A DNA stretch of 64,000 nt from Myxococcales bacterium (GTDB lineage: Bacteria > Myxococcota_A > Polyangia > Palsa-1104 > JAEUJZ01). The position numbers and the translations under genes were made by a program. Position 1 is the first letter of the stretch; each line of letters opens with the position of its first letter. The stretch is from the NCBI GenBank assembly GCA_016794465.1, contig JAEUKA010000036.1, positions 62,001 through 126,000 on the forward strand, in the 5' to 3' direction. This document shows positions 8,828-17,421 of this stretch, piece by piece. Under the pieces are notes generated by a model. It worked only from the letters and a program-made list of their open reading frames with translations, was not told the origin of the DNA and did not search any database.

Positions 8828-9349
8828 TTACTTTGCGGGAAGGACGAGCAGCTGCTCCATCGTGGTCTTGATCTTCAGGATGTCGGCGGGCCCGGAAAAG
8901 CCCTCGGTGATCAGCCTGACCGTCCCCTGCGCATCAATTACGTACGAGGTCGGCATCTTGGGCGGATCGTAGATCTCGGCAAGCTGGCCCTTCGGATCGA
9001 ACAGGTTCACAAACGACAGCTTGAGTCGCCCGATGAGATCGTCGGCATTTTTGCGCTCGCGATCGATGTTGACGCCGATCACTACGACGCCTCGACTGGC
9101 CAGCTGTTTGTGGAGCTTTTCCAGCTCCGGCAGCTCCCGCAGGCACGGCTCGCACCACGAGGCCCAGAAGTCGACCAGCACCACCTTGCCGCGTAGCTCG
9201 GACAGTCGAACGGTCTTTTGCGCAGCGTCGGGAAGTGCGATCTCGGCGGCAGGCTTGCCGAGCTGCTGCCCCGCCAACGCGACACCATCGAGCGTACCGA
9301 GAGCGAGCGCAAAGCCCAGCGCCACCACGGCCCGCAGAAGCGCTGTCAC
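8828..9349 (-). CDS. TlpA/ResA-type thioredoxin-like protein
   Basis: 173 residues. A signal peptide or N-terminal anchor (ALLRAVVALGFALALG) precedes an AhpC/TSA-Redoxin-type thioredoxin fold with active site WASWCEPC (C66 and C69) followed by LRELPEL, and YVIDAQGTVR near the C-terminus. Such proteins reduce disulfides on the outer side of the membrane, typically for cytochrome c maturation or for a DsbA partner. Its GTG start overlaps the stop of the DsbA-like gene in a 4-base GTGA, so translation is coupled. The c-type cytochrome elsewhere in the window (35.7 kb) is a possible but unproven client. Confidence 0.85.
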   Translation of the reverse strand: MTALLRAVVALGFALALGTLDGVALAGQQLGKPAAEIALPDAAQKTVRLSELRGKVVLVDFWASWCEPCLRELPELEKLHKQLASRGVVVIGVNIDRERKNADDLIGRLKLSFVNLFDPKGQLAEIYDPPKMPTSYVIDAQGTVRLITEGFSGPADILKIKTTMEQLLVLPAK

Positions 9350-10218
9350 TTGGACAGCTCCGCCTCAATGTACGATCGCAGCTCCTCGACCGAGCTGACC
9401 CGCGCCTTGCAGCCGTTGATCAAGATGCTAGGAGTGCCCGCGAGCTCGATTTTTTTGCCTTCAGCGCGGTCTTTTTCGACGCGCTCGCGAGCGGCCTGCA
9501 TGTCGGCTTGGAACTTGGTGATGTCAAGCTTGCTCTCCATCGCGTAGCGGACGAGGTCGGCCATCGTCTGCTTGTCTTGGTTCTCGAACAGCTTGTCGTG
9601 ATAGCTCCAGAACTTGCCCTGCTTGCCGGCTGCGACCGCCGCCATCGCCGCGTTCATCGCATTGGGGTGCATCGGCAGCGGATAGTTCATGAACACGAGG
9701 CGGACTTTGCTGTACTCCTTCAGTACTTGCGCCAGCATCGGCTCGACGGCTTTGCAGGCGGGGCACTCAAAGTCCGAAAACTCGATCAGCGTCACCGGGG
9801 CCTTGGCATCGCCACGGACAGGTGCCTGCGAGATGTCGACGCTGTAACAGCTCCGGCGCAGATACCGCTCGCTGTACTTTTCTTCGATTTCACTCTCGAG
9901 GAAGCCATCGGTGACCAGCTTGAGCAGCCACTTCGACGCCACCAGCGACAGCTTGCAGCCCGGATCGCTGCGCAGCGACACCTTCAGCGAGTGTGGCTTG
10001 CCGCACGCCGACGGAAACTTATCGATGAGCCGAGAAAACAGCGCACGGTCGCTATCCGTCAGGGTTTTTAGGTCCAGACCAGGGATGTCACCGGTCGGAG
10101 CTGGCGTGGCCGCTTTGGGAGCTTCTCCGACGGCAAATGCAGCCGGTGCAAGCAAAAGACCGAGGCCAAGAGTTGCCGCCTTGGCGGCGCGACGAAGGAA
10201 ATATGCGGTGTGCGTCAT
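9346..10218 (-). CDS. Secreted DsbA-like thiol oxidoreductase with extra N-terminal domain
   Basis: 290 residues from ATG 10218. A signal peptide ends near AAFA (residue 29). About 100 residues then form a helical domain with C72, C88 and C124, and the DsbA-type fold starts near 138 (APVTLIEFSDFECPACK) with active site C152-Pro-Ala-C155. GTPSILING near residue 265 supplies the cis-proline, and C-terminal helices follow. The CPAC dipeptide and domain order match the disulfide oxidase/isomerase proteins found across Myxococcota. It overlaps the TlpA-like gene by 4 bases, so the two likely form a redox pair in the periplasm. The longer GTG start at 10263 is less likely since it pushes the signal peptide inward. 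Confidence 0.85.
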   Translation of the reverse strand: MTHTAYFLRRAAKAATLGLGLLLAPAAFAVGEAPKAATPAPTGDIPGLDLKTLTDSDRALFSRLIDKFPSACGKPHSLKVSLRSDPGCKLSLVASKWLLKLVTDGFLESEIEEKYSERYLRRSCYSVDISQAPVRGDAKAPVTLIEFSDFECPACKAVEPMLAQVLKEYSKVRLVFMNYPLPMHPNAMNAAMAAVAAGKQGKFWSYHDKLFENQDKQTMADLVRYAMESKLDITKFQADMQAARERVEKDRAEGKKIELAGTPSILINGCKARVSSVEELRSYIEAELSK

Positions 10219-10249
10219 GGGTGTTGTGCTGTCTTGGACGACTGACCGT

Positions 10250-10279
10250 CTTTTATCTATCACGAAAACACGCGCTCAA
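10250..10279 (-). promoter_or_regulatory. Possible promoter for the DsbA-like/TlpA-like pair
   Basis: On the minus strand TTGAGC (10279-10274), 18-base spacer, TAAAAG (10255-10250). The -35 element overlaps the last codons of the aminomutase gene. Each hexamer matches consensus at 4 of 6, so the call is weak. Confidence 0.25.
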
Positions 10280-11898
10280 GCCGATGCCGTCCGCCCTTCG
10301 AGGTCCGCGAGAATCGGATTTTGGTAATTGGCCGCGCGGGCAATCACGCCATCGAGTCCGCGACCGCCGTTTTCTGGGCGCTTGACATCGGCAAACTCGC
10401 CGGCACCGATCGCCGCAAACAGTCCATCGTGGGCGACCCTGCGCAGCATGTCCCGGGCATCACCAAGGACCTGTTTGGCACGCGTCACGACCTTTCCGTC
10501 TGGATCAAAGCGAAGCTCCTTGCCGAGGCTGCGGGCCGCCGTAAAGACGTAATCGGCACCTTTGATCGCGGCAAAGCGGTCGTGGAGCAGCGGGGTATGG
10601 ATCGCCTCGGTCATCATGCCCAGCAGCTCGATTGTCTGCTCCGTCATCACCCCGACGAGATCAAACAACCCGTCGACGCGATGTGACCAAAAGATGTCGC
10701 CGGTCTTGTGTTTCGTCGCTGGCATCCACTTGATCGGATGATGAGGAAACAGCTGCCGAACCAGCAGAGCCTGCGCCAGCTCCAGAACAAAAGAATCCGG
10801 CAGCGCTTTGTCGATCTCGAAGGCGTGGCCAAGCCCCATCTGCTCTTCACGAAGGCCGGCCCGAAACGCAAATGCCTCATTGATAAACTGCGACGCTAGG
10901 ACGGTATGCGCTTTCTCTACAGCGTCAGCGGTTGTCAGGTAATTGTCTTCACCTGTGTTGATGATCATGCCGGCCCGCGCAATAATCCGGCGCGAGAAAT
11001 ACTGATCGCAGAGCGTCCGCTTCGGATTGATGTCACGAAACAAGATCCCGTACATCGCGTCGTTAAGGAGCATGTCGAGCCGCTCGACCGCGCCCAGGTA
11101 CGCGATCTCGGGCATACACAGCCCCGAAGAGTAGTTCACTTGCTGGAGGTAGCGACCGAGCTTCTCTTGCTCTGCATCGAGCGCGCGGCGAACGATCCGA
11201 AAGTTCTCTTGCGTCGCCCAGGTGCCGCCGTAGCCTTCCGTCGTGGCGCCGTATGGAACGTAGTCGATCAACGACTGAGCGGTGGATCGAATGACCGCAA
11301 TGATGTCGGCACCGACTTGCGCAGCGGCTCGTGCTTGGTCCGCGTCGTCGTAGATGTTGCCGGTTGCGACGATCACATACTTGAGCGGCGGGCCGCCACC
11401 GGGACGAATCACGTCTCCCGTTGGGGGTGCGCGATCGGGACCAAGTCCCAGACGGTGCCACGCCGCCATTCGCTGCTGCCGAGCCGTGTCAATCTGCAAC
11501 AGCGCCCGCCGCGTTGGCTCGACGAGAACCTGGGCAATCGCGGCGTGCTGCTGATCGAGCGTCGAAAGCAGCGCCTCACCCTCGGGAAGAGCGCTACCAA
11601 AGGCCAGCTCCTCGGCCGCTTCCTGCATCGAGAGCTGTGGTCTTTGGAGAAGTACGAGTCCCAACAGCGACGCGATGCCACGATCGAGCACCCTGGCTAG
11701 TCGATATCTCTCGACGCAGCGGTTGACCAGTGGCACGCCTTCGCCGTCGACGCCATCGACTCCAAATGCACGCAGCACGGTGCGCTCGATGCTGACGGTG
11801 GTGTGTCCAAAAATGAACGACTGGACCTGATCCGCGACCTGGCCCGCCAAGGACCGACATTCTTCGACGACGCAAGGATCAATCGGGAGAGGGTGCAT
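10276..11898 (-). CDS. Lysine 5,6-aminomutase alpha subunit (KamD-like), without adjacent beta subunit
   Basis: 540 residues from ATG 11898. The TIM-barrel signature YGATTEGYGGTWATQENF and the C-terminal FADVKRPENGGRGLDGV are those of KamD, the alpha subunit of the B12- and PLP-dependent aminomutase that moves the terminal amino group of D- or L-beta-lysine from C6 to C5. In the characterised enzyme the beta subunit (KamE) supplies the cobalamin-binding domain and the lysine that binds PLP; no KamE is present in this window, where the next gene downstream encodes a DsbA-like protein. The partner must be elsewhere or absent. Starts further upstream (12006) would run through the 11-bp repeat array and have no family counterpart. 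RBS is not evident. Confidence 0.85.
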   Translation of the reverse strand: MHPLPIDPCVVEECRSLAGQVADQVQSFIFGHTTVSIERTVLRAFGVDGVDGEGVPLVNRCVERYRLARVLDRGIASLLGLVLLQRPQLSMQEAAEELAFGSALPEGEALLSTLDQQHAAIAQVLVEPTRRALLQIDTARQQRMAAWHRLGLGPDRAPPTGDVIRPGGGPPLKYVIVATGNIYDDADQARAAAQVGADIIAVIRSTAQSLIDYVPYGATTEGYGGTWATQENFRIVRRALDAEQEKLGRYLQQVNYSSGLCMPEIAYLGAVERLDMLLNDAMYGILFRDINPKRTLCDQYFSRRIIARAGMIINTGEDNYLTTADAVEKAHTVLASQFINEAFAFRAGLREEQMGLGHAFEIDKALPDSFVLELAQALLVRQLFPHHPIKWMPATKHKTGDIFWSHRVDGLFDLVGVMTEQTIELLGMMTEAIHTPLLHDRFAAIKGADYVFTAARSLGKELRFDPDGKVVTRAKQVLGDARDMLRRVAHDGLFAAIGAGEFADVKRPENGGRGLDGVIARAANYQNPILADLEGRTASA

Positions 11899-11950
11899 GG
11901 CCGCAGCGTATGCCCGGGCCGAGCGCGGATCAACTTCGGCTTCCCGTTGG

Positions 11951-11994
11951 GTGCGCAGTGAGTGCGCAGTGCGTGCCCAGTGAGCGCCCATTGA
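11951..11994. repeat. Four tandem 11-bp repeats in front of the aminomutase gene
   Basis: GTGCGCAGTGA, GTGCGCAGTGC, GTGCCCAGTGA and GCGCCCATTGA follow one another without gaps, 53 to 96 bases upstream of ATG 11898 and about 180 bases from the divergent gene. The period equals one DNA helical turn, as in regulator-binding arrays. Confidence 0.6.
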
Positions 11995-12171
11995 GCGAAC
12001 GAGCACTCATCCCTACCTGCGGTCAGCTCCCGCAAAGCGGCTCAATCAGAACACTCGTCGTCTGGCCGAACCGGCACGCGATTGAGATATGATGAAGAGC
12101 GGATTTTCCCGACTTAGCGCAACGACCAACGCCCTACGCGGCCACGCCCTATTACGGAGGCAGGAATCTCT

Positions 12172-13551
12172 ATGGCTCAGACCGTCTTTCGCAGGTTTTG
12201 TCAGCGCGTCGCAGTCCTTGCGATGTGCAGTGTCGCGCTGGTGGCACTGCTCTGTCCCGGTGTCGCGATGGCCAAGTCTTGCCCGAGCCTTGTCATCGTC
12301 ATCGATCAGTCCGCGTCGATGGCGCAGAACCCGATGGGGCAGACGCAACCGCAAGGCTCGCCCACGTCAAAGTGGTCGATTGCCACCAAAGCGCTGACGA
12401 ATATGAACAACAAGTACGATGGGCTGCTGCCGCTCGGGTACAGCAACTTTCCCATCATGTCTGGCTGCGTTACCAGCGCGACCGTCGCGATTCCGCCGGG
12501 CTACAGCAACCGCGTGGCCATCAACAACGCCATGATCGCTTTCCCGTTTGCGGGAGGCAGTACGCCCACCTGTACCGCCGTTGCCAACAATGCCAAGGAC
12601 CTGGCGACGCGAGATCCTGGTCGGGCAAGCTACCTGCTACTGGTCACCGATGGCGCGCCCGATGCGGCTTGCTGCGGAGCCGATCCGGTCAAGACCACGG
12701 TGGATGCAATTCGTGCCGCAGCCAATCCTACTGTCGCTGGAACTCCGCCGGTGTACACCCTGGTGGTCGGCTTTGGCAAAGTTGGGGATGCCGAACGACA
12801 AGCCCTCAATCAGATGGCCGACGCCGGAGGATTCCCCGTCACAACCGGCGATCCCAACTATCGCTACTATCGCGCCGAAGACTCGACTGCGCTGGAAAAG
12901 GCGCTCGCGCTGATCGTGAAGTATGTCGCTGGCGGAGACGCCGGAACGATCGCGACCTGCGAAGACGGCTGTTATGGCAAAGGCTGCCCCACTGGCCAGG
13001 CCTGTGTGCAAAATGCGTGTCGCACGGACCCTTGCGTAGGCAAAACCTGCCCCGCCGACAAGTACTGCCTGCCCACGTTTTACAGCAACGGCACCAGCAA
13101 GGCCGACTGCGTCGATTCCTGCAAAGCCCCGTGCCCTCAGACCTCTCGCTGCGAGCGTGGCCAGTGCGTCGGCGATCCATGCAGCGGTCTGTGTCAGCCG
13201 GGCCAAAAATGCGAGATCATCCCCGACTTCAACATCGGCAAGTGCGTGACTGAGCCGCTGTGCGAAAACACCATTTGCCATCAAACCCAGGGCTGCTTTG
13301 GCGGCACCACCGATGGCGAGTGTCGCGACGACGCCTGCCGTTACGTCACCTGCCCCACCGGAACCGTCTGCCATCCTTTCACCGGAAGCTGCGAGTCGCC
13401 CGACCCACAGCCTGTTCAAAGTATGGGCTCTGGTGGCATTGGCTGCGAGGTTGGCTCGGGCTCGTCGGCAAGTCGGCTGTCCTGGCTGTCGACTGGGCTC
13501 TTGCTCTCTCTGCTCTTGCTTGCCCGCCGTCGCTCGACTAGCGCTTCGTAG
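12172..13551 (+). CDS. Secreted vWA-domain protein, Cys-rich, with MYXO-CTERM-like tail
   Basis: 459 residues. Signal peptide ends near AMA (residue 34). A von Willebrand A domain follows with MIDAS DQSAS (about 45-49), and LLVTDGAPD (about 162) contributes further MIDAS residues; it probably binds metal and a protein ligand outside the cell. From about 260 to 405 come short Cys-rich units (CPTGQAC, CPADKYC, CQPGQKC, CPTGTVC). The C-terminus is GGIGCEVGSG, a hydrophobic helix (LSTGLLLSLLLLA) and RRRST, the layout of MYXO-CTERM sorting tails, though with one cysteine instead of the usual pair. RBS GGAGGCAGG lies ahead of ATG 12172. A TATGAT box at 12088-12093 may be its -10 element, but no good -35 was found. 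Confidence 0.85.
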   Translation: MAQTVFRRFCQRVAVLAMCSVALVALLCPGVAMAKSCPSLVIVIDQSASMAQNPMGQTQPQGSPTSKWSIATKALTNMNNKYDGLLPLGYSNFPIMSGCVTSATVAIPPGYSNRVAINNAMIAFPFAGGSTPTCTAVANNAKDLATRDPGRASYLLLVTDGAPDAACCGADPVKTTVDAIRAAANPTVAGTPPVYTLVVGFGKVGDAERQALNQMADAGGFPVTTGDPNYRYYRAEDSTALEKALALIVKYVAGGDAGTIATCEDGCYGKGCPTGQACVQNACRTDPCVGKTCPADKYCLPTFYSNGTSKADCVDSCKAPCPQTSRCERGQCVGDPCSGLCQPGQKCEIIPDFNIGKCVTEPLCENTICHQTQGCFGGTTDGECRDDACRYVTCPTGTVCHPFTGSCESPDPQPVQSMGSGGIGCEVGSGSSASRLSWLSTGLLLSLLLLARRRSTSAS

Positions 13552-13581
13552 CGCTCACATGACTCGATAACCGAAGACCCT

Positions 13582-13610
13582 TTGCATGGGCCGACCTGTC
13601 TCGCTAGACT
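13582..13610 (+). promoter_or_regulatory. Candidate promoter for the S1-domain gene, leaderless geometry
   Basis: TTGCAT (13582-13587), 17-base spacer, TAGACT (13605-13610). The -10 ends 8 bases before ATG 13619, placing the expected transcript start at about 13617. No Shine-Dalgarno fits between them. Confidence 0.4.
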
Positions 13611-13618
13611 ACGCGCCC

Positions 13619-14860
<1,242 letters not shown>

Positions 14861-14862
14861 CC

Positions 14863-15255
14863 ATGGCTCGGGTTAGCCTCGCTTCTCTCTCGGCCCAGCT
14901 GCGAAAGCTGCGCGATGAAGTCGTCCAGCAAGGTCCACAGAAGATCGAGCCCAACCGCAAAGACGCGTCCACCATCGGGGTCAGCGACGAAGACGAACAA
15001 GCGCTGTCGGAGATGATGCAGACGCTCGCTTCGCAACAAAATCGGCGCCAAAGCGAGCTGCTCGTCCAGATCGATCGCGCCCTTGCCCGTCTGGATCGGG
15101 AGCCCGACATGGTGGGCCTGTGCGAAGAGTGCGAAGAGGAAATCGACGAGCGGCGCCTGACGCTGCGACCTTATGTAACGCTGTGTGCAGAGTGCCAAGC
15201 CAACCACGATCCCAAGCGCAACCAAGGCCGCAAGGGCCTCACTGACTTTCGCTAG
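14863..15255 (+). CDS. DksA/TraR-type C4 zinc-finger protein
   Basis: 130 residues. The N-terminal 80 residues are predicted helical and likely form the coiled-coil hairpin; the C-terminal finger is CEEC, 17 residues, CAEC, exactly the Cx2C-x17-Cx2C spacing of DksA/TraR, with RRLTLRPYVT between, as in the family. DksA proteins enter the RNA polymerase secondary channel and work with ppGpp. This one is shorter than DksA (about 150) and I cannot find the two coiled-coil tip aspartates with confidence, so it may be a divergent member. It is translationally adjacent (2 bases) to the S1-domain gene, giving a small gene-expression operon. Confidence 0.8.
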   Translation: MARVSLASLSAQLRKLRDEVVQQGPQKIEPNRKDASTIGVSDEDEQALSEMMQTLASQQNRRQSELLVQIDRALARLDREPDMVGLCEECEEEIDERRLTLRPYVTLCAECQANHDPKRNQGRKGLTDFR

Positions 15256-15345
15256 CGCACCCGCCTCGGTCCTACCCTTCCCTTCCGCTCGATTACCGTG
15301 AACGCCGGAATCTTCGGGCTGCGTGCGTCGTTACCGAAGAGTCGG

Positions 15346-15351
15346 ATAGAA
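15346..15351 (+). promoter_or_regulatory. Possible -10 box of the moxR operon
   Basis: TAGAAT matches TATAAT at 5 of 6 and lies 34 bases before ATG 15385, leaving room for the GAGAAGG ribosome site. No clear -35 hexamer was found at the right distance. Confidence 0.3.
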
Positions 15352-15384
15352 TTGGCACAAACTCGCGATGCGAGAAGGTGTGTA

Positions 15385-16464
15385 ATGACCCAAGTGGCAG
15401 AAACTGCGACGGCACAGCAGGCGGCGCAGCAGATTGAGAGCTTCCGCACCGATGTCCGACGACTGCGCGATGAGATCGCTCGCGTAATCGTCGGCCACGA
15501 AGAGATTGTCGAGGGTGTCGTGATTGCGCTGCTGTCGGGCGGGCACGTGCTGCTCGAAGGCGTTCCCGGCCTGGGCAAGACGATGCTGGTGAGGACGCTG
15601 GCCGAGGCCATCGATCTGACGTTTTCACGGGTGCAGTTTACGCCCGACCTGATGCCGGCTGACATCCTCGGCACCAACATGCTCGTCGAGGAAGAGAGTG
15701 GGCGCCGTCGCTTCGAGTTCCAGCGTGGACCGATTTTTGCCCACATTGTGCTCGCCGACGAGATCAACCGAGCGACGCCCAAGACCCAGTCCGCGCTGCT
15801 CGAGACGATGCAAGAACAGACGGTAACGGTTGCCAAGACGACCTATCAGCTGCCGCAGCCGTTCTTTGTACTGGCGACGCAAAATCCGCTGGAAATGGAA
15901 GGGACGTATCCGCTGCCCGAGGCGCAGCTCGATCGCTTCTTTTTCAAGCTGCGGGTCGAGTTTCCCTCGACAGAGTCACTGCACACGATCCTCGATCGCA
16001 CCACCACCCAGACCAGCGTTCATGCACGCAAAGTGCTCGGCGGTGCCAACCTGATCGAGCTGCGTAACTTGGTTCGTCAAGTGCCGGTGGCGCGCTCGGT
16101 GCAGGACTTTGCGGTGCGAATCCTCGTTGGGACGCACCCGGATGCAGAGAAAGCCGCGAAGGTGCTCGGCCAAGCGGGCAAGCCGGATAAGCCCGATCGC
16201 AACGATCTGGTACGACGCTTTGTGCGCTACGGGGCATCCCCACGAGGGGCACAGGCGCTGCTGCTCGGGGCCAAGGTGCTGGCGCTCCTCGATGGCCGGT
16301 TTGCGGTGTCGTGTGCAGATGTGGTGAAAGTGGCACGTCCGGCGCTGCGTCATCGGCTGATCCTGAACTTCGAGGGCCAGGCCGAAGGCGTCTCCACCGA
16401 CGACATCGTATCGGCGATCATTGCGCGCACTCCCGAGGCTCTTCCCGGCACGGCACGGTCATAG
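15385..16464 (+). CDS. MoxR-family AAA+ ATPase
   Basis: 359 residues from ATG 15385, which has GAGAAGG in front; an in-frame GTG at 15298 adds unrelated residues. Walker A GVPGLGKT (59-66), Walker B and sensor region LADEINRA, and TQNPLEMEGTYPLPEAQLDR in the AAA core identify a MoxR ATPase (AAA_3), with the lid domain to the C-terminus. MoxR proteins act as chaperone-like ATPases that mature or activate vWA-domain partners. That fits the next three genes (DUF58, two vWA membrane proteins), which are 6 bases away or overlap by 4 bases. The whole set forms a classical MoxR-Bat type operon with a likely envelope-stress or complex-assembly role. Confidence 0.95.
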   Translation: MTQVAETATAQQAAQQIESFRTDVRRLRDEIARVIVGHEEIVEGVVIALLSGGHVLLEGVPGLGKTMLVRTLAEAIDLTFSRVQFTPDLMPADILGTNMLVEEESGRRRFEFQRGPIFAHIVLADEINRATPKTQSALLETMQEQTVTVAKTTYQLPQPFFVLATQNPLEMEGTYPLPEAQLDRFFFKLRVEFPSTESLHTILDRTTTQTSVHARKVLGGANLIELRNLVRQVPVARSVQDFAVRILVGTHPDAEKAAKVLGQAGKPDKPDRNDLVRRFVRYGASPRGAQALLLGAKVLALLDGRFAVSCADVVKVARPALRHRLILNFEGQAEGVSTDDIVSAIIARTPEALPGTARS

Positions 16465-16470
16465 GTCCAC

Positions 16471-17421
16471 GTGGATCAGACGGCAGCATCAACGCAGGCG
16501 GCGCAAGCGGGCTTCGATCAGCAGTTTCTCAAGCAGCTTGAGTACCTGCACATCGTCGCCAAGAAGGTGTTCGCCGGCAAAAGTCGTGCGGAGCGACGGT
16601 CGCGCGGTCAGGGCTCGGGCATCGAGTTTGCGGACCATCGGGACTACACGGCGGGCGACGATCTGCGCTACCTCGACTGGTCGGTCTACGGGCGAATGGA
16701 TCGGCTGCTGCTGCGCCTGTTCGAGCAAGAAGAAGATCTGCACATTTACTTGCTGATTGATCGCTCCGCGTCGATGCGGCTGGGTGGGCGACCGGATCAG
16801 CCTCTACTTCGTCGGAGCAGCGAGGGGCGAATTGCCAAGCTCGGTTATGCGGCCCAGCTGACGGCGGCGCTGGCCTATGTTGGACTGGCCAACCTCGATC
16901 GGGTGGCGATCTATGGGCTCGGTGAGCGGCTCTCGGCAGAACTTCCCGCTTCGCGCGGCAAAGGTCAGATCTTCAAGGTGTTCGACTTTTTGGCCGGGCT
17001 CACTCCCGACGGCAAGACCGACCTGCGAACCGCGATTGGCGAGTTCGTCCAGCGCATCAAGCGACGGGGAATAGCGATCGTTGTCTCGGACTTTTACGAC
17101 CACAACGGCTACGAGGAAGGCTTGAATCTTCTTCGCTACCATCGCTTCGAGCCAGCGGCGATCCAGATCATCGATCCTGTCGAGCTCAATCCGCCTCTGC
17201 GAGGGGATCTAGAGATTGTCGACATGGAAACCGGCGAGCTGCGGGAAGTCACGCTGTCGCAGTCGCTGATCGCCGCCTACAAGCGCGAACATGATGCCTA
17301 CTGCGAGACGCTGGCCGCGTTTTGTAAGAGCCGCAGCGTCAGCTACATCCGCGCCGAGACGGCCATTCCCTTCGACGAGCTGACCTTGCGCGTGCTCCGT
17401 CAGGGAGGCTTCATTCGATGA
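16471..17421 (+). CDS. DUF58 protein with vWA-like fold
   Basis: 316 residues from GTG 16471, six bases after moxR. The DUF58 signature is plain: SRGQGSGIEFADHRDYTAGD then LRYLDWSVYGRMDRL, followed by YLLIDRSASM, a MIDAS-type DRSAS motif of the vWA fold, and VVSDFYD further on. DUF58 proteins are the standard partner between MoxR and the Bat membrane proteins and are thought to be MoxR clients. No transmembrane helix is seen, so it acts on the cytoplasmic side. The stop overlaps the start of the next gene by 4 bases (ATGA). Confidence 0.93.
   Translation: MDQTAASTQAAQAGFDQQFLKQLEYLHIVAKKVFAGKSRAERRSRGQGSGIEFADHRDYTAGDDLRYLDWSVYGRMDRLLLRLFEQEEDLHIYLLIDRSASMRLGGRPDQPLLRRSSEGRIAKLGYAAQLTAALAYVGLANLDRVAIYGLGERLSAELPASRGKGQIFKVFDFLAGLTPDGKTDLRTAIGEFVQRIKRRGIAIVVSDFYDHNGYEEGLNLLRYHRFEPAAIQIIDPVELNPPLRGDLEIVDMETGELREVTLSQSLIAAYKREHDAYCETLAAFCKSRSVSYIRAETAIPFDELTLRVLRQGGFIR

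Noticed and set aside
12006..12035. Upstream in-frame starts (12006 and others) for the aminomutase gene
   Set aside because: The added residues come from the 11-bp array and have no counterpart in KamD; ATG 11898 gives the family-like N-terminus.
11899..12171. Possible cobalamin riboswitch in front of the B12-dependent aminomutase gene
   Set aside because: No B12 box or the expected stem arrangement was found; the 11-bp array is the only structure.
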